A stretch of DNA of 64,000 nt from Inquilinus sp052113205 (GCF_052113205.1 NZ_JBFRCU010000002.1:62001-126000); one strand, 5' to 3'. Shown: positions 43,601 through 52,605, numbered from the stretch's first letter. Numbers and translations are program-made. Notes: generated by a model not told the origin, from the letters alone.

Positions 43601-46600
43601 CCGTCATAGGCCGTGATCTCGCTCTTCACCAGATCACGCGTCACGGTCACGCGGGTGTGGCAGTGCAGCGGCTGGGTCAGCGGACCGAGAATCCGGACCG
43701 TCGCCATGTGCAGCGGGATCAGCACGCTCTCGCCGGTCAGCATCCGGGCCGCCGATGTCTCGCAGGCGGGGAGCACGGTCTGCAGCAGCGAGTCGATCAG
43801 GCCGGGATGGATCGCACCCTCGTCGATCGGATACGGCGCCTCGACCCGGCAGACGGATTCGTTCTCGCCCTTGCGGATCTCGCGGACGCATTGGAATGTC
43901 GGCCCGGTGCGGTAGCCGAAGGTCTCGATCAGCGCATAGAACTCGGCCGCCGCCATGCTGTCGGGGCAGCGATCGCGCAGGGCCGCAAGGTCGGCCCGCG
44001 CCGGCGGCTCGGCCGCCGACGCTGCGATCCGGCCGGTGCTGTGGGTGACCCAGGGATCGGCGGGATCATCCGCCGCCTGGCTTACCAGCCGGTAGGCCGG
44101 CTGGGGCCCGCCGTCGGCGATGAACTGGACCGTGCGGGGCTGGCCCGGCTGGATCACCAGGGGAGCGGTGAAGGCGACGTCCTCCAGCGCCCTCCCCGCC
44201 CCGGCGGCGGCGAAGGCCATCGACAGATGCGCGGCCGCCGGCGAGATGATCTCGCCGAAGATCTGATGGTCCTTCAGGAACTTCGGCTGCTCGGCGGTGA
44301 AGATCGCCTGGTGCAGCTCCGTACCGGCCGGCAGCACCGCCGAGCGGATGCGCTGGCCGAGATAGGGATGGGCGTTGCGTGCCGGAGCGGCGGCGTCGCC
44401 CGCAGCGGCATCGACGATCGGCGGGAGATAGTAGCTCCGACGCTGGAACGGATAGCCCGGCACCGCGACCTTGCGGGCCTCACTGCCGATGGCGACGGCC
44501 GCCCAATCGATATCCGCGCCCTCGGCATACAGCACCGCCAGGCTCTGCAGAAGCTGGCGCCGGTCATCGTCTCCCGGCTTCAGCGATCCAAGGAAGTGAT
44601 GGCCCTCGGCCGCCAGGGTCTGGCGGGCCAGGCCGGTGAGGATCGGGGTCGGCCCGACCTCGAGGAACACCGTGACGCCCTCGGCCGCCAGCGTCTCGGC
44701 GGCCGCGGCGAACCGGACCGGCGCCTCGATCTGGCCGGCCCAGTAGCGGTCGGTGGTGAAATCGCCCGCCTCGATCTTGCGGCCGGTCACCGTCGAGACG
44801 ACCTGCAGCCGCGGCGCCTCATAGGATCTCGTCGCGGCGGCGCTGGCGAAGGCAGGCACCANCGGCCGCATCAGGGTCGAGTGGAAAGCGTGCGAGACGC
44901 GGAGCGGCTGCGCCGTCGTCCCGGCCGCCTCGAACCGCCGGAGGGCCTCCGCCACCGCCGCCGCAGGGCCGGAGATGACCACCTCGCGAGGCGTGTTGAT
45001 CGCCGCGATCGAGACGTCCCCGCCCGCCGTCTTCAGCACGGCCGCCACGGTGGCTTCGTCGGCGAAGACCGCGGCCATGGCGCCGCCTAGCGGCAGCAGC
45101 TGCATCAGCCGGCCACGTTCGGCGACCAGGGCCAGCGCGTCGGCCAGGCTGAGGATGCCGGCGACATGGGCGGCCGCATATTCGCCGATGCTGTGGCCAC
45201 AGACGATGTCGGGCTCGACGCCCCAGGACTGCCACAGCCGGCAGAGGGCGAGTTCCACCGCGAAGATCGCCGGCTGAGCCAAGCCGGTCTGCTTCAGCTC
45301 CTCCTCGGTCGCCACGCCGCCGTAGAGGAGCTCGACCAGCGAGCGGCCGAGCGGGTCGCGCAGCGCCGCATCGCACTCATCGATGACCCGGCGGAACACC
45401 GGCTGGCTCTGGTGCAGCGCCCGGCCCATGCCGATACGCTGCGAGCCCTGGCCGGTGAAGAGGAAGGCGACCTTGGGCCTGTTGCCGGGCGCGGTGGCGA
45501 CGGCCACTTGGCGCCTCGCGGTGCCGGCGAGATGGCTGCGGAGCGCGGCGGCGAGGTCGTCGGCGCCGGTCCCGGTCACCGCCAGGCGATGGGCGAAATG
45601 GCTACGCCCGGCGCCGGCGGTGAAGCAGGCGTCGGCGAGCGGCTGGTCCGGCGCCTCGAGCCAGTCGGCCCAGCGCTGGGCCGCCTCGCGCAGCGCCTCC
45701 GGGGTGCGGGCTGAGAGCGGCAGCAACTGGCTGCCGGCCGCTTCCGTGGCGGCGTTCGGGCCGGCCGGCGCCTCCTCGAGGATGACATGGGCGTTGGTGC
45801 CGCTGAAGCCGAACGAGCTGATGCCGGCCCGGCGCGGCTTGCTAGCAGCGGGCCAGGCGGTGAGCTCGGTCGCGACCTTGAAGGGATATTGCCCCCAGGG
45901 AATGTGCGGGCTGGGGTTGTTCAGATGCAGATGCGGCGGGATCTCGCCGTGCCGCAGGCATTGCACCGCCTTGATCAGGCCGGCGATGCCGGCCGCCGCT
46001 TCGAGATGACCGATATTCGCCTTTACCGTGCTGAGGATGACGGGATCCTCGGCCGGGCGATTGTTCTGCATGACACGGCCGATCGCCTCGACCTCGATCG
46101 GATCGCCGAGCGCTGTGCCGGTGCCGTGCACCTCGACATAGCCGATGTCGGCCGGGGTCAGCTGGGCGCTGGCGAGCGCCTGCCGGATCACCTTCTCCTG
46201 AGCCAGCCCGTTGGGCGCGGTCAGGCCGTTGCTCTTGCCATCCTGGTTCACGGCCGAGGCGCGGATCACGGCCAGGATCCGGTCGCCCTGCGCCTGGGCG
46301 TCGGCCAGGCGCTTCAGCACCACCACGCCGCAGCCCTCGCCGCGGCCATAGCCGTTGGCCGAAGCATCGAAGGTCTTGCACAGCCCGTCGGGCGAAATCG
46401 TGCCGAGCTTCGAGGAGGCGATGTGGAACACCGGCGACAGGATGAGGTTGACGCCGGCCGCCAGGGCCAGGTCGGTTTCGCCGCTGCGCAGGCTCTGGCA
46501 GGCGAGATGGACCGCCACCAGCGACGAAGAGCAGGCGGTGTCGACCGCCATGCTTGGTCCTTCGAAGCCGAAGGTGTAGGACAGCCGGCCCGCCGCCGGG

Positions 46601-47163
46601 GCGAAGCAGGTGCCGGTCAGCGCGTAGCCGTCGATCAGGTCGAGCCGGCCCGAATGGCGATGCGCCTGCGCATAGTCGTCGCTGGAGATCCCGGCATAAA
46701 CGCCGGTCCGGCTGCCGCGCAACCCCGCCGGGTCGAGGCCGGCATCCTCCATGGCCTCCCAGCTCACCTCCAGCAGCAGCCGCTGCTGCGGGTCGAGGCT
46801 GGTTGCCTCCTTGGCGGAGATGCCGAAGAACGGTGCGTCGAAGCCGTCGACCGGCAGGTCGATGAAGTTGGCGCGGCCGGCATGGGTGCGGCCCGGCGCA
46901 TCCGCCGCCGGATCGTAGAAGCGATCGGTCGCCCAGCGCTCCGGCGGCACCGGCGTGCAGGTGTGCTCGCCCCGACGCAGCAGCGCCCACAGCGCCTCGG
47001 GATCATTGGCACCGCCCGGCAGCCGGCAGGCCATGCCCACGATCGCCACGGGCTGGCCCTGCCGGGCCTCCAGTTCCTGCACCCGGGCCTGGCTTCGTTT
47101 CAGCGCGATGAAGGTCTTCTTGAGGGCTTCCGCGGGGTTCGCAGGCGTCTGGATATCGTTCAT
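40624..47163 (-). CDS. Type I polyketide synthase, fully reducing module: KS-AT-DH-ER-KR-ACP
   Basis: 2179 aa. Domains with approximate positions: KS (38-465) with DTACSSS (about 211), EVHGTGT and NIGHLEA; AT (about 560-880) with GHSIGEYAA (about 655) and HAFHS (about 760), which favours malonyl-CoA; DH with HQIFGEIISP (about 966) and HPGLIDSLLQ (about 1118); a structural KR-like segment; ER with HAAAGGVGLAAVQ (about 1596); KR with VTGGLGALG (about 1800) and the YAAAN active site (about 1940); ACP with GFDSLMS (about 2108). No methyltransferase or thioesterase is present. It should add one fully saturated C2 unit. The N-terminal coil (ALKKTFIALKRSQARVQELEA) is a docking segment, and the C-terminus LMDELDRLIG may be one too. 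Its ATG overlaps the upstream PKS stop (ATGA). Base 44862 is ambiguous. Confidence 0.93.
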   Translation of the reverse strand: MNDIQTPANPAEALKKTFIALKRSQARVQELEARQGQPVAIVGMACRLPGGANDPEALWALLRRGEHTCTPVPPERWATDRFYDPAADAPGRTHAGRANFIDLPVDGFDAPFFGISAKEATSLDPQQRLLLEVSWEAMEDAGLDPAGLRGSRTGVYAGISSDDYAQAHRHSGRLDLIDGYALTGTCFAPAAGRLSYTFGFEGPSMAVDTACSSSLVAVHLACQSLRSGETDLALAAGVNLILSPVFHIASSKLGTISPDGLCKTFDASANGYGRGEGCGVVVLKRLADAQAQGDRILAVIRASAVNQDGKSNGLTAPNGLAQEKVIRQALASAQLTPADIGYVEVHGTGTALGDPIEVEAIGRVMQNNRPAEDPVILSTVKANIGHLEAAAGIAGLIKAVQCLRHGEIPPHLHLNNPSPHIPWGQYPFKVATELTAWPAASKPRRAGISSFGFSGTNAHVILEEAPAGPNAATEAAGSQLLPLSARTPEALREAAQRWADWLEAPDQPLADACFTAGAGRSHFAHRLAVTGTGADDLAAALRSHLAGTARRQVAVATAPGNRPKVAFLFTGQGSQRIGMGRALHQSQPVFRRVIDECDAALRDPLGRSLVELLYGGVATEEELKQTGLAQPAIFAVELALCRLWQSWGVEPDIVCGHSIGEYAAAHVAGILSLADALALVAERGRLMQLLPLGGAMAAVFADEATVAAVLKTAGGDVSIAAINTPREVVISGPAAAVAEALRRFEAAGTTAQPLRVSHAFHSTLMRPXVPAFASAAATRSYEAPRLQVVSTVTGRKIEAGDFTTDRYWAGQIEAPVRFAAAAETLAAEGVTVFLEVGPTPILTGLARQTLAAEGHHFLGSLKPGDDDRRQLLQSLAVLYAEGADIDWAAVAIGSEARKVAVPGYPFQRRSYYLPPIVDAAAGDAAAPARNAHPYLGQRIRSAVLPAGTELHQAIFTAEQPKFLKDHQIFGEIISPAAAHLSMAFAAAGAGRALEDVAFTAPLVIQPGQPRTVQFIADGGPQPAYRLVSQAADDPADPWVTHSTGRIAASAAEPPARADLAALRDRCPDSMAAAEFYALIETFGYRTGPTFQCVREIRKGENESVCRVEAPYPIDEGAIHPGLIDSLLQTVLPACETSAARMLTGESVLIPLHMATVRILGPLTQPLHCHTRVTVTRDLVKSEITAYDGDGAPLLEITGFLLKQTNRDTLYQGLRADDRGVIHLQDWRPVVLADQPAPQDGLGWVVVGGPDGWGEALAAQLRRQGADCLELIPGKAPERIGDGRHAFDPGAPDGLLGVLLPWLGGHGSRGINLLFAHRGVGEGPGAECHDACGLLLPIVQAIGAAEGGERLRLWLLTSQAQSVAREDHGAASPSDAALWGFGRAISREMPEIWGGLIDLEAGPSPAGVTAVLALVQAPAGEDQLALRRGNQAFAARIVSVPTGAAGGDGARRLPQTGDDEAYFLDKGPRQTLDDLVFRTRRRRPPAAGEVEVAILAAGLNFRDVLNALGQYPGEAGLLGFEAAGTVAALGEGIDDLVVGDIVIVMAAPGCIASHVTVARHLVVRKPRSLSLVEAVTLPATFLTAHYALNHLGGMRRGDRVLIHAAAGGVGLAAVQLALLAGAEVFATVGSAEKRRHLEAMGVTHVMNSRTTDFAAEIRDLTGGRGVDMVLNSLSGDFIPASFSVLAPHGRFLEMGKIGIWDQAKVKAQDPSWLYRPFDLAAVVVEDPALVTGMFDDLLQVFEEGRLRPLPSTIFPLAEAEEAFRFMAQARHIGKIVLSREEEYRREVIEAHGLVRPDAAYLVTGGLGALGLRVAGWLVAEGARHVVLTGRRGPDEAAQRALAELKAQGATVTVVAADVALAADVDRILATISADLPPLRGVVHAAGVLDDGMIADLDRAKFDRVFAPKVAGAWNLHQATLDLDLDFFVLFSSVAAVIGNLGQANYAAANAFLDGLALHRRRSGLAATSINWGPWAEAGMAAELDTDRFAAQGIRALAPAQGLRVLKHVLKENLVQPIVADIDWAAYGAHHGLDGKAGLFAALVAQADRPAAGAAPAVAVRAIVDELGAALPIEREGLLLAYLKDLARQTLGYGDAEPIGPDQPLVEQGFDSLMSVDMRNRLNKSLGCALPASLLFDYPTLEKISRYLLKDVVKLEAEAAPVPASATSAAALMDELDRLIG

Positions 47164-49343
47164 GGCAAATCGACCTCGCGTTCGATCAAGGTGGCCAGAT
47201 CTTCAACGGAAAGTTCATCGAGAAAATCGTAGTCCCCGTCCGCCGGCGGCGGAGCGGCGGTGGCAACCGTGGCAGGAAACGACCGGTCCGCCAGGAAGAA
47301 CTCCGCCATGCGGATGATGGTCGGATAGTTGTAGAGGAACGTCGCCGGCACCGGCGTGGCCAGCTCCGCCTCCAGCTCCCGCCGTAGCTCGAGCCCCATG
47401 AGCGACGTGAAACCCTGCTCGACCAGCGGGAGCTCGGGATCGAGCGATGCCAGCGGCTGGTCGCTCAGGACCCTGCGGGCGATATCGTCGATCCGCCGCC
47501 GCATCCCGTCCGGCCCGTCATACATCGCCGGCCGGGATGCCGGCGGCTGCGGCGGAGCGGCGGCCGGGGCGCCGGCAGCGGGCGGGGCGCCGACCACCGG
47601 GTCGATCCAATAGTGCTGGCGCCGGAACGGATGGCCGGGCAGTGCGATCTTGCCGGCCCCCAAAGACCGGTAGAGCCGCGCCCAGTCGACCTCCTCGCCC
47701 GCGGTCCAAAGCGCCGCCAGCTCACCCAGCCGCCGGCGCCAGGAATCTCCGTCGGCCGGACTGGGAGCGGTGCCGCGCAGAGCCGCGGCCAGTTCCGCCG
47801 CGGTGCTGCCGACCACGGCCAGGCGGTGGGCAAAGGCCGTGCGGCCGGCGCCGAGGGTGAAGCCGACATCGGCGAGGTTGCGGGGAGCGGCTTCGAGCCA
47901 GCCGGCCAGGTCGGCGGCCAATTCCTCGAGCGCCGCCGGGCTACGGGCCGACAGCGGCAGCAGCACGGCGTCCGACCGTCGCATCTCCCGCGCCTCGGGT
48001 GCCGGCGGTTCCTCCAGGATGACATGGGCGTTCGTGCCGCTGAACCCGAAGGAGCTGATCCCGGCCCGACGCGGCCCGGCCATTCCCGGCCACGGCGTCA
48101 GTGCCGTCGGGACGGTGAGCGCCACCTCGTCCCAGGGGTGATGCGGGGTCGGCGTTTGCAGGTGCAGATGGGCGGGGATCTCGCCGTGGCGCAGGCACAT
48201 CACCGTCTTGATCAGGCCGGCCATGCCGGCACCGGCTTCGAGATGCCCGATATTGGTCTTGACCGATCCGACCAGCAGCGGGGAGTCCGGGTCGCGGCCG
48301 GCGGCGTAGGTGCCGGCGAGCGCACTCAGCTCGATCATGTCGCCGAGCGGCGTGCCGGTGCCGTGCGCCTCGACATAGGCAATGCTGTCGCCGGACACGC
48401 CGGCCCGTGCGAGCGCCTGGCCGATCACGCGCTCCTGCGCCTTGCGGCTGGGCGCGGTGAGGCCATTGCTGCGGCCATCCTGGTTGACCGCGGAACCGCG
48501 GCAAAGCGCCAGGATCCGGTCGCCGTCGCGGCGCGCCTGGCCGAGGGACTTCAGGACGACGGCGCCGCAGCCTTCCGCCCGGACGTAGCCGTTGCCCGCG
48601 GCGTCGAACGCCTTGCAGCGGCCATCGGGCGAGAGCAGGCCCATCTTGGTCAGGCAGATGAAGAGGTTGGGCGTCAGCAGCGCGTTGACGCCGGCGACCA
48701 GCGCCGCCTCGCACTCCCCCTGCCGGATCGCCTGGCACGCCAGGTGCAAGGCGACGAGCGAGGACGAGCAGGCGGTGTCGACGGCGAGGCTCGGGCCGTC
48801 GAAGCCGAACGCATAGGAGAGCCGGCCCGCCGCGGCCGCGAAAGACGCGCCCGTCGCAGTGAAGGGGTCGATCGCGGTGTTGCCGGGCTGCCACAGCCTC
48901 GCGCCATGATAGTCCGTCGTGCTGATGCCGATGAACACGCCGAACGGCTTGCCGCGGTCGGGGTCGAGCGCGACGCCCGCATCCTCCAGCGCCCGCCAGC
49001 CGACTTCGAGCAGCAGCCGCTGCTGCGGGTCCAGGGCCGCAGCCTCTTTGGGCGAGATGTCGAAGAACGCCGCATCGAAGGCGCCGGGGAAGGGATCGGG
49101 CAGGAACCCGCCCCACCGCGAGGCCGTCTTGCCGGGCCGGTCCGGGTCTGGGTCGTAGAAATCGGGCGCCCACCGGGTGGCCGGGACCTCCCGCACGGCG
49201 GACCCGCCGCGCCGCAGGAACTCCCAGAACGTGTCCGGATCGTCGCAACCACCGGGATAGAGGCAGGCGGTGCCGACGATGGCAATGATCTCGTCCGGCG
49301 CAGTCTCGTGCCCGGCGGCCGCTGGCACCGAGCGCTCTAGCAT
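47160..49343 (-). CDS. Short polyketide synthase module KS-ACP lacking an acyltransferase domain
   Basis: The 727-aa protein has a complete KS with DTACSSS (about 187), EAHGTGT (about 324) and NIGHLEAG (about 364), so it is condensation-competent and not a KSQ loader. The usual KS-AT linker and the post-AT sequence (LPGHPFRRQHYWID, about 574) directly adjoin, and no GHSxG acyltransferase motif is present. An ACP with GFTSLMGLELR (about 647) and an acidic C-terminal docking tail (FLDELSVEDLATLIEREVD) follow. It must be loaded in trans, for example by the AT of the downstream module. It reads into the fully reducing PKS with a 4-bp overlap. The start ATG at 49343 is followed by a short Ala/Glu-rich stretch before the KS. 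Confidence 0.92.
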   Translation of the reverse strand: MLERSVPAAAGHETAPDEIIAIVGTACLYPGGCDDPDTFWEFLRRGGSAVREVPATRWAPDFYDPDPDRPGKTASRWGGFLPDPFPGAFDAAFFDISPKEAAALDPQQRLLLEVGWRALEDAGVALDPDRGKPFGVFIGISTTDYHGARLWQPGNTAIDPFTATGASFAAAAGRLSYAFGFDGPSLAVDTACSSSLVALHLACQAIRQGECEAALVAGVNALLTPNLFICLTKMGLLSPDGRCKAFDAAGNGYVRAEGCGAVVLKSLGQARRDGDRILALCRGSAVNQDGRSNGLTAPSRKAQERVIGQALARAGVSGDSIAYVEAHGTGTPLGDMIELSALAGTYAAGRDPDSPLLVGSVKTNIGHLEAGAGMAGLIKTVMCLRHGEIPAHLHLQTPTPHHPWDEVALTVPTALTPWPGMAGPRRAGISSFGFSGTNAHVILEEPPAPEAREMRRSDAVLLPLSARSPAALEELAADLAGWLEAAPRNLADVGFTLGAGRTAFAHRLAVVGSTAAELAAALRGTAPSPADGDSWRRRLGELAALWTAGEEVDWARLYRSLGAGKIALPGHPFRRQHYWIDPVVGAPPAAGAPAAAPPQPPASRPAMYDGPDGMRRRIDDIARRVLSDQPLASLDPELPLVEQGFTSLMGLELRRELEAELATPVPATFLYNYPTIIRMAEFFLADRSFPATVATAAPPPADGDYDFLDELSVEDLATLIEREVDLP

Positions 49344-50026
49344 GACCGCTCCTGCCGGCGGATTGTCGACCTGTCAATGTCGCGTTGAAAGGCCCGAGCC
49401 GGCCGGAGACACTCGAGCACCGCTCGACGACCAGGACGCCCTACAATGGAGCGTACGGCATCAATACATGACACCATCAATCCTTCCTAATCGCTATAAT
49501 GAAGTCTTTATCGAAGTCCGTATTCGCAACGAATCTCCCTATGTGATTTTCAGGACAATAGCTTTCCTGCCCCCGATCTTATCGAATCGGTATCAATACG
49601 GGCATCCCGGACAGCTTCCGGCGAACCGGCGCCGCGACCTCAGTCTATACCGAATTGACTAACGCACATCGCGTTTCCCGACAAGTGTATTTGTAAGATA
49701 CAATATCGCGCCTAAATTGAAGCAATGTTTATGGATTTATATTACATTTCCAATGTGGATGGACATTTATTGGTTGAAAAGACCTTGAGGATGGTGATCT
49801 TGATCGATGCCGGGTCGGGGGCGCAGCGCCGCCGGGCGAAAGCGAATTTGAAAGGGCCCGGCCGCGGGGTTTCGGCCGAAGATTCTCAGGCAATCCTCAT
49901 CGGCATTACAACCGCCGGAACGCGCCCGGCAGCCAGGTTCTGGAACGGCTCTCATGCAATCGATGGCATCATGACGATCTCAGCCTTTATGTCGACGGTT
50001 CCGGCGCGCGCGTGGGCTTCTGGCCG
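49344..50026. other. Divergent non-coding region between PKS operon and exporter operon, A+T-rich in part
   Basis: No convincing gene is visible in these 683 bases. From about 49480 to 49790 the base composition is far more A+T-rich than anywhere else in the window, with TATAAT-like words, for example GCTATAATG at about 49493-49501. An imperfect 17-bp inverted repeat TGTATTTGTAAGATACA (49686-49702; arms match at 6 of 7) could be a regulator-binding site. The region probably carries the promoters of both the PKS genes and the exporter. Confidence 0.6.
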
Positions 50027-51658
50027 ATGGCACTGATCGATCTCCTGAACCGCGAATCGGCAGGCTCGCGCCGGGACATGATCATCGCGGTCGTGGTCTC
50101 TGGCGCGGCCAACGCCATGATGCTGGCCGTGATCAATGAGGCCGCCCAAACCGCCTCCTACGAATCCCTGAATTTCCGTTACCTGGTGCTGTTCGCCATC
50201 GCCATGGCGCTCTACGTGGTCGGGCTGAAATACACCTTCGATTCCGCCACCCGGATCTTCGAGCAGATGATCACGCGGATCAGAATCCGCCTGGTCGAAA
50301 AGATCGCGGGGTCGGAGCTGCTGCTGCTGCACCAGGTCGGCAAGGCCCGGATCTTCCAGAGCATCACTCAGGATACGACCCTGATCTCGGAATCCCAAGG
50401 GCTGCTGGTTGCGGCGGCGCAATCCGTGGTGATGGTGCTGTGCACGGCGATCTATGTCATGACGGTTTCGCTGCCTGCATTCCTCACCATCCTGGGCGTG
50501 ATCGGGGCCGGGATCACGATCTACATCTCCCGGCAGCAGCAGATGATGCGGCTGATTCAGGCCAGCGTCGGCGAGGAGGTGCGCTTCTTCGGCATGACCA
50601 GCGATCTGGTCGACGGCCTGAAGGAGGTCAAGCTCAACCAGGCGCGCGGCCAGGCCGTCCTCCTGGACCTTCGCCAGGTGGCGCAGGTGATGCGCGACCT
50701 GAAGATCAAGACGACCGATCTTTACAACAAGAATGCCGTCTTCTCGCAGTGCTTCTTCTACGTGCTGATCGCGATCGTCGTCTTCTTCCTGCCGAGGATC
50801 GTGCAAGATTTCGCCCCCGCCGTGCCGCAACTGGTGGCGGCGATCCTGTTCATCATCGGGCCGCTGTCGACCATCGTCACCGCGATGCCCGCCTTCGCCA
50901 AAAGCAACCAGGCGGCAGATTCGATCGCCCGGATCGAGGCCGAAATCGACCGCATCAACGCCGAGGTCGGCCGGGTCGTCGCCAGCGAGCAGCCGCTGCA
51001 ATTCCATCGCGAGATTCGGTGCCACGCCCTCGGGTTCAGCTATGCGGCGGCGGATCCCCAGGCCTTCCGCATCGGCCCGATCGACCTGGCCATACCGCGC
51101 GGCGAGATCACGATGATCATCGGCGGCAATGGCAGCGGCAAGACCACCTTCCTGAAGGTGCTCGCCGGCCTGTACCAGCCGACCGGCGGCGGCGTCGCGA
51201 TCGACGGGGTGGCGCTGGAACGCAGCAATCTGCAGGATTATCGCGAACTCTTCAGCGCGATCTACACCGACTTCCATCTGTTCCGGAAACTCTACGGCCT
51301 TGCCGTGGAGGTCGAGACGGTCGAGGGCCAGCTGCGGCACATGGGCATCGGCGAGAAGGTGCGCTATGGCGGCGACACGTTCAGCACCCTCGACCTCTCG
51401 ACCGGACAACGCAAGCGCATCGCCATGGTCGTGGCCCTGCTGGAGGATCGACCCGTGCTGATCTTCGACGAATGGGCAGCGGACCAGGATCCCGATTTCC
51501 GGCGCTACTTCTATGAAGCGCTGCTGCCCGAGCTCAAGAAACGCGGCAAGACCTTGATCGTCGCCACCCATGACGACCAGTATTTCCGCATCGCCGACAC
51601 CGTGGTGAAGATGGAGCTCGGCAAGGTGCAGTCGATCCGGCGGAACGCCGAGCCATGA
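50027..51658 (+). CDS. Cyclic-peptide/lipopeptide exporter, SyrD-type ABC transporter (fused membrane and ATPase domains)
   Basis: The product of about 543 aa has six transmembrane helices in its N-terminal half and an ATPase C-terminal half with GGNGSGKTTF (Walker A), the signature LSTGQRKR, LIFDEWAADQDP (Walker B) and the switch His in ATHDD. This is the pattern of SyrD/PvdE-type cyclic peptide exporters, where the Walker B glutamate is followed by WAADQDP. Such transporters export non-ribosomal peptides or siderophore precursors to the periplasm, so it is the likely exporter of the NRPS-PKS product. The start is uncertain (ATG at 50027, GTG at 50012). Its stop overlaps the ATG of the SPFH gene. 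Confidence 0.88.
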   Translation: MALIDLLNRESAGSRRDMIIAVVVSGAANAMMLAVINEAAQTASYESLNFRYLVLFAIAMALYVVGLKYTFDSATRIFEQMITRIRIRLVEKIAGSELLLLHQVGKARIFQSITQDTTLISESQGLLVAAAQSVVMVLCTAIYVMTVSLPAFLTILGVIGAGITIYISRQQQMMRLIQASVGEEVRFFGMTSDLVDGLKEVKLNQARGQAVLLDLRQVAQVMRDLKIKTTDLYNKNAVFSQCFFYVLIAIVVFFLPRIVQDFAPAVPQLVAAILFIIGPLSTIVTAMPAFAKSNQAADSIARIEAEIDRINAEVGRVVASEQPLQFHREIRCHALGFSYAAADPQAFRIGPIDLAIPRGEITMIIGGNGSGKTTFLKVLAGLYQPTGGGVAIDGVALERSNLQDYRELFSAIYTDFHLFRKLYGLAVEVETVEGQLRHMGIGEKVRYGGDTFSTLDLSTGQRKRIAMVVALLEDRPVLIFDEWAADQDPDFRRYFYEALLPELKKRGKTLIVATHDDQYFRIADTVVKMELGKVQSIRRNAEP

Positions 51659-52605
51659 GCGCCCACCCTCTGTCGGATCTGCGGCGGGCCATCATCCTGT
51701 TGTGCCGCAGCCTGCGGCGGTGGCTTGGTTGGCAGCCGGTTCGCCAGGCCGCCGCGCCTGCGCGAACCCTGGCGGACCCGCCGCCCCTTCCCCCCGGCAT
51801 GTCGCGCCGAGCCTTGCGGGCGTGGCTGGCCGGTCTGGGGACACTGCTGATCCTGTTCTATCTGTGGCGCAGCATCTTCATTCCGATCGGGTCCGGCCAG
51901 CTGGGCATACGCTGGTCCCGCTTCGACGGCGGCACGGATATGGGCCATGTCTATGGCGAGGGCTATCCGGCGATCTGGCCGTGGGACACCATGACGGTCT
52001 ACGACACCCGCCTGCAGGAGATGCACAATACCGTGGCTGTTCTCACCGCCGACGGGCTGGAGGTCTCGCTCGACGTCACTGCGCGCTTCGCGCCACGGGC
52101 GGCCGATCTGCCGATGCTGCACAGATCGGTCGGCCCGCGTTACCGGGAGACCGTGGTCTGGCCGGACGTGGTCGCCGCGCTGCGCCAGGTGATCCGTCAA
52201 TTCAAGCCGGACGAGCTGCGGGTGCTGGGCGAAGCCGGCCTCTCCACCAAGGTCGATGACGCTGCGAGGAGCGCCGTGCAGTCCCATTGGGTCGACCTCG
52301 ACCGGGTCTTGATCACGCGCATCGCCCTGCCCGAACGGCTGTCGGCCGAGATCCAGGAAAAGCTGGCCCAGGAGCAGAAGGCCCTCGCCTACGACTTCAT
52401 TCTGAAGCAAGCCGAGATGGAACAGCAGAAATGGTCGATCGAGGCCGACGGCATTCGCGAATTCGAGGAGAAATCACGCATCTCGATGCTCAAATGGCGT
52501 GGCATCCAGGCGACCGAGCGCCTCGCTGCGTCCCCCAACGCCAAGATCATCGTGATGGGCGCCGGCGAGAATCAGCTGCCGGTGCTGCTGAATGGGGATA
52601 AGTGA
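51655..52605 (+). CDS. SPFH/prohibitin-family (band 7) membrane protein coupled to the exporter
   Basis: The 316-aa protein has a Pro-rich cytosolic N-terminus, one transmembrane helix (about residues 56-77, WLAGLGTLLILFYLW) and a band-7/prohibitin domain (GSGQLGIRWSRFDGGTDMGHVYGEGYPAIWPWDTMTVY) with the DGLEVSLDVTARFAP strand. A long amphipathic coiled-coil (EIQEKLAQEQKALAYDFILKQAEMEQ) follows. SPFH proteins oligomerise into membrane microdomain rings or scaffold proteases and transporters. Its ATG overlaps the exporter stop (ATGA), so equal production with the exporter is implied. I know of no defined role for a prohibitin in peptide export. The gene ends at a convergent junction filled by a REP-like hairpin. 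Confidence 0.83.
   Translation: MSAHPLSDLRRAIILLCRSLRRWLGWQPVRQAAAPARTLADPPPLPPGMSRRALRAWLAGLGTLLILFYLWRSIFIPIGSGQLGIRWSRFDGGTDMGHVYGEGYPAIWPWDTMTVYDTRLQEMHNTVAVLTADGLEVSLDVTARFAPRAADLPMLHRSVGPRYRETVVWPDVVAALRQVIRQFKPDELRVLGEAGLSTKVDDAARSAVQSHWVDLDRVLITRIALPERLSAEIQEKLAQEQKALAYDFILKQAEMEQQKWSIEADGIREFEEKSRISMLKWRGIQATERLAASPNAKIIVMGAGENQLPVLLNGDK

Noticed and set aside
41077..45090. A 1337-codon open frame opposite the reducing PKS gene
   Set aside because: Composition is the Arg/Gln/Gly/Asp-rich pattern of antisense frames in G+C-rich DNA. The minus strand has complete KS, AT, DH, ER, KR and ACP motifs.
47160..49343. Interpretation of the short PKS as a KSQ loading module
   Set aside because: The KS keeps the catalytic cysteine in DTACSSS and has no loading AT, so it is not a KSQ-AT-ACP loader.
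49725..50036. Possible small protein upstream of the exporter
   Set aside because: It begins in A+T-rich promoter-like DNA, changes abruptly in composition, has no ribosome-binding site and overlaps the exporter start; no family resemblance was seen.
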